Below are positions 23,917 to 36,915 of a stretch of 64,000 bases of DNA, one piece after another (position 1 is the stretch's first letter; the number at the start of each line of letters is the position of its first letter). The stretch is from Haemonchus contortus. Taxonomy: Eukaryota; Nematoda; Chromadorea; Rhabditida; Trichostrongylidae. The translations under genes were made by a program, and so were the position numbers. The notes beneath the pieces were generated by a model. It saw only the letters and a list, made by a program, of their open reading frames with translations. It was not told the origin of the DNA and searched no databases. The DNA is taken from positions 11,664,992 to 11,728,991 of the forward strand of contig LS997566.1 of the NCBI GenBank assembly GCA_000469685.2, given 5' to 3'.

Positions 23917-26710
23917 TACTTTGATATCTCTGTCAATTTCTGAACCATGTAAAAAGTATAAATGAAATGATATATGACTGACTGAAGTGGGCGGAAAAGA
24001 AAATTTTGTGAAAAAGGTCTAGGATCTGGAAATTGTACCGAAATGGGTTGGGATGTAGAGGTTTGGAAAAAAGCAAAGCCATCTTGGTCCTCGGGACTGC
24101 CATGCCAGGAATCTTTGAGCAAGAAAGCGTAGTCGCTAGATTAGCATCTGACGGTGTATTGTGGAGCTTTGAACGAAACAAGCGGTCTACTGGACTCCGA
24201 GGGCCAACACCCAAAGAACATGGCGAAGTCAGTAATTCAAGAATAATATGAAAATAGCAGAGCACAACTTGACCAGACGGCGTGACCAAGACTGAGTGAA
24301 TCTCATGAAGCCTTCAGGTACCGTAACCTCTCAGGTGATCAGTTTTTTCTATGATTCCAATTCAATCATCGTCTCTCAAAATGACCCCTTAACTCTTTTT
24401 TCAACACGAACCGATCCTCCTCCGATACTCAGCAGGAAATTCATGACCATCGAAAGTAAGTATGGCTCGCACGATGCTCAATATTCCTAGCGGTTATTCT
24501 GAGCAGAGACGCTGTCATTGATACATTTCACTTCTGAAGGCATTAAACGAACCATAAATGCGAATTCAAATCCTTTTCTTATTTTTTTTTTGTTTCTTCA
24601 TTTTTTATTTTTCATTTTTCATTATTACTTTTTTTCAATCCTTTTCAAATCCGAGTTATTGCTACTCCCAACCGAGCTCTTTGTCATACAGAGCGGAACT
24701 GCAGTCTACACTGATGGATCACGAATTTTTCTAGATGACCTTCGTTAATCACTGAACACTTGTTCTGCATTTTGAATGAAAATCCTGATCATCTTAGAAT
24801 TTTTGGAAGAACACGAGTACACGGCGTAATCCAATGTTAGCAACCACCAGAACATTTAGGAGTTACGCCGCAGAAAAGATGTATTGATAATATTATCAGT
24901 GCAATGGAACTCGTTAAATCATCATGATCGCTTCATTAGGCACCAAGCACGTGAATTACATGCTGGCTTCGGCGACTCGGTTATCAGCGACTGGTGGTGC
25001 ACACTCGGTTTTTTCAGAGCCATGTTACGGAGGGAAGGCTATTTTGAACCTTTTCGGGGAAAAACTCATTCCAACCACTAATTGAGGTTCAAAATCGTTT
25101 ATCCATTTCACCGTAATCATCCCGTACTTGCAATTAGAAGAAATATTCCTCCGACATAAGAGTATGTCGTTAGAAAATTGACAAAGAAGAAATCCTCTCT
25201 AATATTTTAGGGAAACCCTCACCCCAACCCTTTCAAAGGAACCCGGGGATGGCTGCACGGAGCCATGTCCATTTGTGCACGACTGAATGCCAATAATTTT
25301 TTCGTTGATTTTGTAGTGTATTTTTATTAGGAGCCACTTTCGGGCAAACGAATTCGTGGAACAATAAAATACGACATCTTGCTCAATTATAGGTCCAGTA
25401 GTTCAAGCAAAAATTTATTGCATAAACGGACACTGTTTGTATGTAACACTGATGACATGACACTGATGACACTGACACTGTGACACCGACTCTGCTAGTA
25501 TGTATGCATTAAAAGGGGCTACATACTGTTAGTTGAATTGAGAACAATTTATATATGGGAGTTACCGAACAGATTAAAAGAATGTTCCAGGCGGCTCTAC
25601 ATTGGTTGATTACAAAAGCCATCAGAAAGATGAAGGTCCGCACTGATTAGAAACAGTTGGAGTTCTGGTATTATCAAGAAACTTTTTATAAATTGTCGTT
25701 AAAGAAACAATGAGGAAATGATTTGGAAACTTAACTCGTATGGACGCGAGAGTGATCAACGTCACAAAAATTCACGAATACAAGACATAAAACTATTTTA
25801 CCAACGTTCTATGAGTTTTGAAGCACTCAGCAGATCTATGAGAAACTCTCAGGACAGTAAACTTGGCGAGACCTTTCTGTCGATAGACATGTGGTGATGA
25901 CATTATGCACTCTGACACGTGATGTCTTACTAGTTGTGCAGCTTTTTGAACCCTCTTAACTTCTTCAGTGTTCGCCGTTTTTGAGCGCATCGTAGACGAC
26001 ATGCTGCGAAAAGTTCGAAATCTTCTTGCAGAGCACAGTCCGTCTCACAACCAAGCAGCTATAAAAATCGGAAATCAATAATAAGCTTGTAATTCTTCCG
26101 ATAAACAACTTCGACAGAAGTATGGAGTCAGTGCGCACACCACATACGAAGGGTAAAAATGTTAATTATAGTATAATACATAAAAATGATATAATATGTG
26201 GATTGGCTCTCTGCGCTACAAGGATGTGGCGTGATCGTATAGCCAAGTGCTACCAGCTCTGGACAGCTGTTTCTGCTCTTGTAAGTGGGCATCGTGTAAT
26301 TCAGATGGATAAGCAAATTCGTTCAGGCAGTGGGAGTTAGGCCTATCAGGTAATTATTACATATGTACATGGACCTCTAAACTTTACTTGATAAGTATCA
26401 CGAAAGTAACTCACATTCACAACTAAAAGGTAGCGTCGAACTTGAATTCGCCCAAAAGGATTCGGATGATGGTGAAGTCGTTTCATGGCCATTTCAAGGC
26501 CCTTTTGAGTTCTACTAGGTTTATAGAAGCTATAAACACATGGAAATTTCCTAGAATCATGACCAAAAGCAGTGCCCTCATGCCAGATCTGTACCCATAA
26601 GCTGGAGATGTTGGAGATGGTTGCGCTTGTAAGTATGATAGGTAAAAACTTTTGTAGACACTCAAAATTAATTTATTCTGTTCAAATATTCGAAGAATGA
26701 GAGGTAAGTC
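23917..26710. other. No gene recognised
   Basis: AT-rich sequence with a T-rich tract at about 24575-24640 and a short TGACAC/TGATGACA microsatellite-like stretch at about 25450-25495. Open frames up to 85 codons show no family motifs. Confidence 0.5.
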
Positions 26711-27385
26711 TCACAAAAAGTAGCCAACCTCTTCTTTTTTCAAGAGGCATCCGTATGCTTTGTAGGGCACCATACAATTGTGGCATGGGTTTGGATCTCG
26801 AGATGATTCACTACAGCTTACCAAACATCGTTCGAATATAGCTCGACGTTCGGCTTCGGCTGCCGTTTCGTACTGAAAATAGTCTTCCTTTGGCATATCT
26901 CATATCCATGTCTCTGTTTTGGAAGCTTCAAATTCATTATTTTTATGGTACGCCACATATTCGAAGTTCATTTCTAATTGCATTTCGTTTCAGTCCATAC
27001 TATGAATTCCTAGGGCAAAACCATAAACATCTTATAGCTTTCCCCCTTCCGACGCATTCGTCGATGACAATCAGACGATCGAAAGGGAGAACCATATTCG
27101 CTTGAACATGATCCCTTGAACGATTCGTTCCATCCGTGAATGTACGTTCGGTAGCGGATCAGAGGCTAATTAGCTTCCAATGGTGACCAGAATAGCAGAG
27201 TAGAAACTCCTTCGGATAGATCTGTCTATGGATCCGATTATCATTACATCATATATGACGCTGTTGTTCGAAAACATAAAATGAGAGAAATAGATGAAAT
27301 TATAACTAACCCGGATGTACTTACATCCCTGAGCTGTGGCTAAATATAGGAAAGGAACCATTAATATCGCAAATCTTAGCTTCAT
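26711..27385 (-). CDS. Possible small secreted Cys-rich peptide gene (partial model)
   Basis: Two convincing pieces on the minus strand. The first (27325-27385) encodes MKLRFAILMVPFLYLATAQG, a textbook signal peptide, followed by the donor GTAAGTA. The last (26711-26872) follows TTTTCAG and encodes YETAAEAERRAIFERC, then a Cys-rich end with C-x3-C, C-x2-C and a final Cys within VPYKAYGCLLKK, to a stop. The phases do not match (phase 1 out, phase 0 in), so one or more middle exons are needed; I could not place them in 26876-27320. Product and function are unknown; nematodes make many such secreted peptides. Confidence 0.45.
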
Positions 27386-27485
27386 ATCTGGAATCGGATA
27401 AAATTTCTTTGGCAACAGAAACAGATCTAAGCTAATTTTACTGCACAAAATCGAAGACCTTGAAGAATTACGACGTCGAAGCAAT

Positions 27486-30400
27486 CCTTTGACTTAAGCG
27501 AAGGAGCAGAAAGCAAGAAGCAAAGAGCACACTGATCAAACAGCACAATAGTGAGGATGTGAGGAAGATTAGCCAGCTTCACAACAACTCTTTTCGGTCG
27601 GTTATAAAGCTAAGTTATAAGTTAGTCCATTGCCCGTCTGCTCTGCTGCCAGATGCCATTTTGTCTACCAGGACTGAATTCGAAGTGTTCATTGTTTAGG
27701 ATATCATAGGAATACTTGAACAGGATTGTAGCAGAGCTCGAATTGGAAAACCGACAGAGAGCTTCTCCAAGGAGAGTTTGATTGAGGTTTCCTGTGTCGG
27801 GTTCGTTCTATGCTTTTTTCTAAGCACCAGATCCGGAATTTCCATTCAGAGCTATATGTAAGTACTTATTTGAAGCTTCGGGGAGTTCACTCCTTCTTTG
27901 CCCTCCCCCGTCAAAATCCACTACCTCAGACCCAAGCCAACAAAACGATAGGCACGACGCCACACTGACCCAAATAGAAGAAGGGATTCAGTTTACTGTA
28001 AGCTGTTATTATTACTCTACTTGATTTGTAAATAATCTTGTTATCGATCCCAGCGAAGAGGTGCCAGAAAACGGCTTAAGCATGATCAATAGCAGTGCTT
28101 TTCTCTGATTCGGCATGAAAACTTGAAATCAGAGGGATTTTCCACCCATATCATGAGTTTGATTGGAAAAGTGGCATGACTACCAGAGAAATGGATCTTT
28201 TCCCGAGTGAAACAAACGGTCGAGAAGAAGACGGGGAGAAGTGTACATAAGTAATTTTGAAAATTGAATACTCAGGACAGTTTATAATCCTGACCGAGGA
28301 AAGTAGTGACTTGTATGGTTCCGGTCGAAGAAAGTGTGATTTGTGACAGGCTTCGTGACACATGAGCGATCAACATTTTCTCGTAGTGAGGCAGAAATTA
28401 ATGCCTTACTGATAATGCTTGGGGGTGACACAAATGTCACGCGCCACCTTGTTTAGTAATAAATGTGTTCCGATTTATTGCTTTTTTATTAATTGCTTCG
28501 AAATTCTCGCGTTATCATTGGGGAGTCGATAAGAACTGTTGATCTCCGAACATTTTCAGCCAAGTCAGGGAAGAGTTGCCAATATGATAGCTATCTGGTG
28601 ACTCAGCTGATGTGCCTCACCCACCTGAAGTGATGGCTTCAAAAATGAGATTCTACCATAGATCAACAGATAGATTACCATAGATTAATTCACTGGTGAT
28701 GGAAGGGAGCTATGACGAATGGCTATCTACACAGCATGGTAGAGGACAAGATCAATCGTACCGATAAGATCCCTATTTGAATCTGATCATCACAGATGAT
28801 GCTCGAACTACAGGTCTGTCTATATGCAGCAAATGAATTCTTCAACATTTGTAGACCAAAGAAAAGTGTCATTGAACGTAAAGAATGGCTGAGAACATGC
28901 CTCAGATATTGTTGTGCTCTGTGACGAGGACTGTGGGGTAATCACTCGGCGTTGAACCCTCTTTCTAATGATGGAAACCACAGTGCTTTTAGCTGGAACA
29001 GACTGGCTGATGTCTGTTCTCTACCATGACTTCTGAAGGTGACTCACAAATCATGCTTTCTGATTTCTGGATGAATTGAAAGACCTTAGTGCAGATTGGA
29101 CGATTTCATAACCAATCGGTCTCACCGGTTTTTTGGCCTGTAGACTTGACATCAGGAGGTTATGGAGGTGGCTGTGCCTCTTCACCACTGTACTTTCGCC
29201 CCTGGTCACAATAAATTGGCAAAAACACTGACATGCAATTCGATAAACTTTAGTGAAAACGAGAGTAGGCGAGATGAAAAGTGTTGGACCACCAAGGAGA
29301 CATAGTTGGGCCCAAAACAGCCCTTCAGAACTCATTGGACGAAGTTGTTGACTTTGACTCAAGTTAGTTATTCTCTACATTTTCCAAAAGTCGAAGAACA
29401 CAGATACTTGTAGGTGATGAACAAAGCAACTAAGAAAAAGTGTAGAACAAAACAAGGCTGACCACTTATGAGTGACCCTCTAGAGATATGGAACAGCATG
29501 CCTGAGCCTCCATTCGCCATATTCGTCGAGTCTTCTTCTTAATATTGGAATACGACCCGTCCAAGCAGGGATTTGGCCACGCCCTACAACGCTCGTGCAG
29601 AAATCTCAAATTCCGTCTTGAGCGATAGTGTCATGAAGTCATTAGTCATTTTATTTACAGTAAACAATGCCCAGCTGCACCAGACATGCAACGTGTTGTG
29701 CGCATGGAAAACGAATTCAGGAAGTAATAATTAAGTTGACAACAAGCCAGGTGAAATTCTACCGCCTACACTAACACGGAGGTAGTAGAGGCCCAGGAAT
29801 TCACTTTTCCCACCGTACACCATTCATACTTCCCTCGCCATCTAAAATAAAGTGTTTCTCGCGTATATGTGGGCTTATCAGAGAAATTTGTAAGAAAGAT
29901 AAAATATGGCACGGCTCCTAAATAAAGAACTGACGAGCCCACGATGACTCAGTCAACATTCATGAGAGAATTGTCCTTCCGCTCCCGCACTGAGACCTTA
30001 AAGTTACTACCTAAAACTTAGTGGAAGGAGAATCTTCTTTGCTTCTGGATCCGAGACAATTAGGTTAGGGGATTTATTAAGTCAGAAAAGCAGAACCTTG
30101 AATAAAGATAGCCTCTGGATCCGAGACTACTAGGATTTGATCGGGAAAAGTGGCGTCAACACATCAGAAAAGCTGACCCCCCACCCCACTTTTTAGTAAG
30201 TAGGGTAAAACAAGATTAATAAGACGAAAATTGGGCCAGAAAAACCTCAAGCTTTAAAATCTACGAATTTCCAAGTAGTCCCACCTTTTTAACTGTTACG
30301 ACCTCAGAACTAAACTGATACGTCTTGGGAAAGAATGCCTACGGCTTGTAAGGAAACGTGAAAGCTGAATTGCTTCCTGCTAACTACCCCTTCTCAATGC

Positions 30401-31030
30401 CCATTCCACCAAAAGCGTGTTTTTTCAGACACCGTACTCGATGGCTGTCACCTTTGCGGATCAGATCTCTAGAGTGAGCGAATTGTTGCTGAAGAGGGCC
30501 AATAAATAATATTGATTACTGTGAAGTAGAGATACTGTAGTGATTACCGTAGTCAAGAATTGTGTAGCGAAGAATACAAAAGGGAATACATCGAAACGCT
30601 ACAGCTTTCGATTTGGGTGATGACCAACTTTAGGAAAAAGACCGATACTCACCGTTATGTTAGATTAGTTTACTACTATTATAGCTGATCTGCAGCTAAG
30701 TAGCCTTATTACCTCAGAACCAGCTCATTGAGGCTTAGTAACCCTAAACGGGTCGGATCTCGTAGGCGTTTGAGCTCACGGTGGTCTTATTCTATCCTCT
30801 ATTTACAACATTTTCCAATCCAGATCCTCTCGATACTGCAAACTTTCAGAACTGTTATCCGCAATTTGCGTCACGATGGGTAACGATGTTGCCCCCACAT
30901 CCACCAAAAGCTGCTTAGCATGCCAAATGGGTCGCATCCTTCAGCCACATCTTCCTCCGTCGATGCTATTTCTAGAAGGTTGATCTGCTCTGAGAAGCCT
31001 ACTAGTATGAATCGGGATTCCACTTAGTTG
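27486..31030. other. No gene recognised; one short direct repeat
   Basis: No open frame here resembles a known family. A two-copy direct repeat starting TCTGGATCCGAGAC lies at about 30045-30175 with roughly 66-bp spacing. A C-run follows near 30178. Confidence 0.5.
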
Positions 31031-31031
31031 A

Positions 31032-31265
31032 TTGAATCAACCCGAAAAACAAGAACTCGCTGATTTGGATAAGGATATGTTTCTCAGGCGACTAGGTCGA
31101 CCCGAAACTGTTCTGGATCAAGGTATCTCTCTCAGACGATTGAACCCACCCGATAAGAAGGAGCTCGCTAATTTGGGATACATACGACTGATTGAACCAT
31201 GTCGAAAGGAAGAAACTGTTGATCTGAATCTGATATGGAAGACACAGCTTCTTTTGCAGGCCTAG
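31032..31265 (+). repeat. Tandem about 50-bp repeat encoding a 17-residue motif
   Basis: The open frame shows four imperfect tandem units: NQPEKQELADLDKDMFL, RRLGRPETVLDQGISL, RRLNPPDKKELANLGYI and RLIEPCRKEETVDLNLI. DNA spacing is about 49-59 bp. The unit resembles a helical repeat or a translated minisatellite. No splice context or signal peptide is visible; I do not recognise a family. Confidence 0.5.
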
Positions 31266-32085
31266 ATACATACAAATATTGACAGCCAATCATGCCCGTT
31301 GAATAACGACTTATTCATATATCACTTGATGACACTACCATTGATAAGAGTGTTTCCATAAAAATTTCTGGTCATTGTACATTGTTGAATCATCGGCGAT
31401 CTATTAGATAGAGCAGAGATGAACCATTACAAAAAGTTGACGCAATAGGACAGTCAAGACTACTGCAATGAGGCGAAAAAAAGAGACTTTAACATAAAAG
31501 CTTTCGCAATTTTTTACCGATACTCAGAAGTGAATTTCGTTATTAACGGACTACCAAAATAGCCCTTTTCCGTATTGCAGAAGTCTTTCTAAACTCTCAA
31601 CACCCTAGCCACAACATTACTGAAGCTCTTGTGCCTTGCTTCCTTCCAGATATTCAAGTCAAAGTTAAGATGGTTGGAGAGCAAGATTTTTTGAAGTAGA
31701 GGTACGTACTTAATTCAATATACGGAGCAATTCCCTTAATATGCTCAAAAGTGCTGTAGTGGATAGTAGCGGCGCACCACGGCACATGCGTGATCCCAGA
31801 TTGCTGCTTGCCTAGGCCTGCCAAATCTGTCATAATTATGGAGCTGGGCGAGTGTTACCAGACTCGTCTGGGAACACAAAAAAACAGTGTTGGGGGGGGG
31901 TCTTCGCACGTCGTTGCATAGACCAAGTACGCTATCAAGCCGCCCCTGTGATTCTGAATAGAGGTCGCATGCGAGGCGCTTTTTATTAACAGATGAATAT
32001 CATTGGACACAGGCCAGGGAGCCGGAAATGAGTCTGAAGAAATGTGCCGGAGCACCTGCAAGAACGTTCAAGAGCTCACCACTTA
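31266..32085. other. No gene recognised
   Basis: Non-coding sequence with a G run near 31892-31899. Nothing assigned. Confidence 0.5.
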
Positions 32086-32589
32086 CAGTAGCGCTCAAAA
32101 GTATTCGGCGAAATGCTTCTTCAGTTGTAATTTCCAGTCATAACTCCTTTCCTGCTGGAACTAATCAAGCGAAATTTCAATACATATGTGTAGCATTGGT
32201 GTAGTGTGAACATTCACCACTACTAACCTGCAATCTGATCATTTTCCAGACATCCAAAAGGGCTCGAACAAAAAAATCAACTGCAGATACGAATGACGGT
32301 CCTTCTAGGAGTCCTTTCCTTTTTGGCATGTCTTAAATGTACAAGGGCTAAAGTTGAACCCAAAAGGGAACAAAAACGTACATAAGGTCCGAATAACCGC
32401 AGACGTCACAAACTTGTTTTCAGCACAGTCTACAAACGCCTCCCCATTATGTGGATATGAATGTTTTGCAGTCAAATAATGTTGGATAGTGTGAAATATG
32501 CATCAGTTAAACATATCAAAATTTCATACGATCCACTGGGAAAAAAGTTACGGCAAGTTAAGGTGGCCGAATACTTTTGAGCGCTACTG
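32086..32589. mobile_element. MITE copy 2
   Basis: A 504-bp relative of the element at 12052-12571. Ends are CAGTAGCGCTCAAAAGTA and its reverse complement, flanked by TA on each side (32084-32085, 32590-32591). The shared interior includes AACCTGCAATCTGATC. Non-coding. Confidence 0.85.
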
Positions 32590-32591
32590 TA

Positions 32592-35500
32592 TATGAGGAG
32601 AGTTTTCTACAAAAACTACGAATCCGTGCAAAAACACAGCCCGGCCCAGTTTTGCGACAAGACCCTGTTTGCGGAACACCTTTTAACTAAAAAGCACGGA
32701 TTATGCTTCTTTCTGTAGGTAATGATGTCGAATAATCTGAATGTCATATTCGGGCATGTTAACTATATACCGCATTTTATTTTAGGCCTCTTTTGTTTTC
32801 TTGTTTACAGCACATAAAATTAGTTTTGTGTAATAAGCAATTACGATTACATTCAAGCTGTAATAAGCCTTTTATTGAACAGGTGACGCAGCTTCCCGGA
32901 AAGATACTATTGGCAACCTCCCAGCAAACTATTAGTTCCAGTGCAATGTATGCTAGGGATTTTCTTTTTTTGAAATCCAAAGTGCCATATTTTCCACAAA
33001 AATGGTACTTAACACAACAGTAGAACAATATTCAGGGGAAGTTTATTTTACTCACACGTTCCTTGAATCGAACTGCATGCAGGTACTAGTCCTAGCGAAC
33101 CAAACGTTTCATCCTTATCAATCAGGCAAGGTGCCAGACTTGTCTGAGAGGGGGAAGCACTATTTCGAACTTCGGCTGATCACCCAGAGCCACTGAATGT
33201 GTCATATTTACGTTCTAAACATTTCTAAAATTTTAAATGGGGGTCGAATTGGGAACGCGTTCCGAAAAAGATTGAAGAAAGTCAAAAGTTCGGGATTATA
33301 AAAGGTAACACGTGTCCAAGAGTTAAAATATGTTGAGTTCGAAGACATATTTCATTTGTTTCTCGTCGCAATAAGGGTCTAAAAATATATGAACGGGAAA
33401 ATATTTGTGGTCTTGCCCTCACTAGATCCGCTATAGCCGGCCCAAGCTAATTAAGACTTTAATCTCCCAGGGTTCATGTAGATATATGAAGACCAGCAAG
33501 GGCACTAGCTACTTTCGCGCATGTAGTCGTCTTAACCAGTCGTTTCGTCGAAAAACACAGTAATTTCAAAGGCAGTTAAAACTTTTTTCTAATCGGGAGG
33601 CATGGGCTGATTGCTTAGGCTTTCTTTCTATAGACACCTCTCTTCTGAGAGCATCACTCTTTTAGGTACGGCTGCTTCTTTTCTTTGTACTTTGACAACC
33701 CTTTTTTTTCTTTATAGACAGATTTGATCTTTAATATTGCATCGAGTCTCTGTTGTATACTACATGCAAGATTTCAATACTTAAATACAAGGAAATGATT
33801 ATTTTAGGATAAAAAAGGATATGTGCCTTTAAGAAAAATGTCTGGAGATCAACAATTCGGCGTTTGCAGAAATCTAAAAGTTCTCTCTCTTGAACGGTTC
33901 ACTGTACAAAAAATCTTTGAGAATGGGAGGTCAGGTGAAGTTGGAGACTTCATTAGTCTCGGCGACCTTTCACCTCCACCCTCTCCCCCTCCCTCGATTG
34001 CCAATCTTTCCCTAGGGATTTCTCACGGAAGGAGGAGTAAGCATTCATCTTTTTGATGTTTCCTAGGCAAAAATTTAGAAAAAATCTTCGGTCTTATCGT
34101 TGGAAATAAATGCAGGTATGGCTAGAAAGAAAACGAAGTGTTCAGAACGGAAATCTGCCTTTGAATATAAACTGGAGGAGAATTTCGCCAAATATAAAGC
34201 GTATACAAGTGTCAACTGCGTAGAGTGACTTAAAGCAGTCCCAAGTTTTCTGAGGTTGAACCATCTGCATGCCGTAAAGCCCTAAGTGGTTGTTTCCGAT
34301 TCTGTCATGGAGCCCGAATGACGCATTCCATGGCCTTTCCTCTCTCGGGACTACTTTGGCTGTCTGCGACCAAAATAGAACGAAATTTAATCTTTGCACG
34401 CAATGGCATAGAAAAGCGTAACTATGTTTCTTTTGCTTTAGGCAACCTCCCAGAGCCTCCTAGAAATAGGAAATAGAGTAAGTTTTCCAATAGGTGTTCA
34501 TCACGTTCGACTTTCCCTTATGGATATTGAACTCATGACTCTCTTGGAAGGCGTAGTCCAGTAAAGTCAGAGCCTGAGCAAACTGATCAAGATCTGGTAT
34601 AGTGAGCCATAGAATGGACGTGTCGACATGGATCCTTAGCCTCCAAAATTCAACACTCTTCTAGTTGATGAAATCCTTATACATATGTGGAATTTTATAG
34701 GCAAGACCCACTTTCTTGGCCCACGAGAGTCGAGAGGGCTTTTATTTAAGGTCATAATTGGACGATCATGGCAAGTAAGACCGTGCATGAAGCCCAAAAC
34801 GCCTAGATCTGAACTGATGTCCTGTTTGAATTTATAAAGGTAAAATGGTAATGAAATCGCTACCATAGGGGTAGTAGATATCTTAGAAAAGGGTCACTTT
34901 GGATCGGGTCTAAGCTTGACTTTAATTGAAACCTACAACTACTCAGCCAGGTAGAAAGCATTCACCATGAAAAGGTTTTGTCGATGTGGTGAATACAAAG
35001 TTCTCGTCAGTCTCGACGAAATAGCAAGGCAATTGCTATTCTTGGAATATCAAAATTGTCTTGTTTGTTTACTACACAGCCATTGTTATTGGTAAACACC
35101 CAGAAATTTCGAAAGATTAAAATTCACAAGTTATGAGGCAGACAACTTTGTTTTGAAAAGGAAAAATCATGGCCGGACCGAATTGTCCCAATTAAGTAGG
35201 TGCTCCTATTCAAGAATGACTTTACTCTTTTTGGAGACACCTCTTGTTTGGTAACAGTTTTCTTCTATGCAAGCACGTAAATATCCTAATGGAAGAGTGT
35301 GTCGATAAATGGAGTACCATCTCGAAGCAGGGCTCGGCTAGGCCGTGCGCGCCATTCATCACTCCGTGATCGGATAACTAGAACCAGTCTCGCCTGGAAG
35401 GATGAAAGCACCACATAGATCGCACTTCGGCGGACTACCTAAAACCGCAAATTTTCTGCAAAGGTGTTGACCGTGTCATTATACTGCCTCGCAAGTTCAG

Positions 35501-36129
35501 AGAAAGATTTGGCCAGGAATATTGCCATTGAAGATAGTTTTTAGAGGTTAGCGGTTGCTGGCTATAAGGGCATTTTAGTTGCACTCACTATCATTGCAGC
35601 TCTGGTACACATCGACGTTTTTGTACTCTCTTCCCTCCTAATCTCAATTTGTACAGTGGCGGTGGGTGTTTCCTTTGCTACTACTTGTGATGCAGCCAGT
35701 GCAGTGTATGAATAAATAAATAGATAAATAAACGCTTATGAAGCTTGAATCTCTTTCTTATCAGCTCGGAAGCATAGTTTGCTTGATGTCGAAGCTCAAA
35801 GAACCACTGCAAAACATTACGTTGATGATAAAAAATGTGGGATATATCAGCGACGATAAATGAGTCAATGAGAAGACTTAAAACATCCGACGATGTAGCC
35901 TTACTGTACCCAATCCTGATACTATTTAATGAAAGCTATCTTGAGCAAATAATCGTTAACGAGGCAATCATTGGAGATTCATGTGGCCGCTGATAAGAGC
36001 TCGGGCGCGCAAGTCCTGGAACCTTTTAAAGATTCGTGCCAGTGATAAAACAGCCTAGAAAAGGATCGCTTATCAGGACTACCGCTATTATTCCTATGAA
36101 AAGGACTTTATGGTATTGCGTTTAGTAAA
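32592..36129. other. No gene recognised; possible retroposon tail
   Basis: Short open frames without motifs. An AATAAATAAATAGATAAATA tail at about 35710-35731, preceded by moderately GC-rich sequence from about 35320, looks like the 3' end of an old plus-strand retroposon of unknown type. Confidence 0.4.
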
Positions 36130-36405
36130 GGAGAAGTTGGTGCAAGGCAAGGAGCGAGCTACCCCACACGCGCGGTAGTGGAAAGGATCCTGTAAGGCCA
36201 TCTAAGCTCTTCAGTCCTTTCAGATCGTTTATTCTGTACCAGACTGATCTTAAAGGATAAGAGCACTAACTTGTACATCGGCTGGCTTCTGCAAATGATT
36301 GCAGAGACCTTATACGCATTCAAAGCACTACAGCGAATCTGAATGGAAGTCGAATGAGGGCCCATCAATTACAACGGGATTGAATATTGCCTGGAGATTT
36401 CATCC
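36130..36405 (+). repeat. Degenerate tRNA-SINE-like repeat copy
   Basis: Shares GGCTGGC, CTGAATGGAAGTCGAAT and CGGGATTGA in the same order and spacing as the better copy at 36610-36915. Its tRNA-like head is hard to see. Confidence 0.5.
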
Positions 36406-36609
36406 TCTGATCATCAATTGAGTAGGTGGGAAGGCGTTTATCTAATACAGCATAAAAGGATCAAAACAATGTAGCAAGCATTGTCAAAGGGATTGATTAT
36501 GTATTAGGCAAGTTATCGTGATCCCTCAGTGGCTTTATTTCATAACTTAAATACACTTTTTCTACAAAATCGAAGCTGTTTTCTTCCTGGAAGTCATGTT
36601 ATTTTTACA

Positions 36610-36915
36610 CGCCAATTGGAGAAGGGCGGAGGTGGTGCAGTGGAAAGTGACGCGTTATCTCACACGCACGGCTACGGTTTCGAACCCACATCAACATTCA
36701 CCTAAGTCAACCAAAGCTTCTATCCCTCCGGAGTCGGGTACTTGGTGCCATACTCGTATGGGAAGATAAAAGCTCTGCTTTGTGCATTGGCTGGCCACCG
36801 CAAGTCATTGTGTAGCCCAGGCACGCATGCAGTATGCCCTACGATTCTGAATGGAAGTCGAATACTGGAGCGCATCCCTCAGACGGGATTGATTAACATC
36901 AAAGGCTGTCAAGAT
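36610..36915 (+). repeat. tRNA-derived SINE-like repeat
   Basis: GGTGGTGCAGTGG (A-box-like, 36631-36643) and GGTTTCGAACCC (B-box-like, 36676-36687) are spaced as in a pol III internal promoter. A tRNA-unrelated body follows with GGCTGGCCACCGCAAG and CTGAATGGAAGTCGAA. Relatives lie at 36130-36405 and about 62385-62640. No long A tail is seen. Confidence 0.6.
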
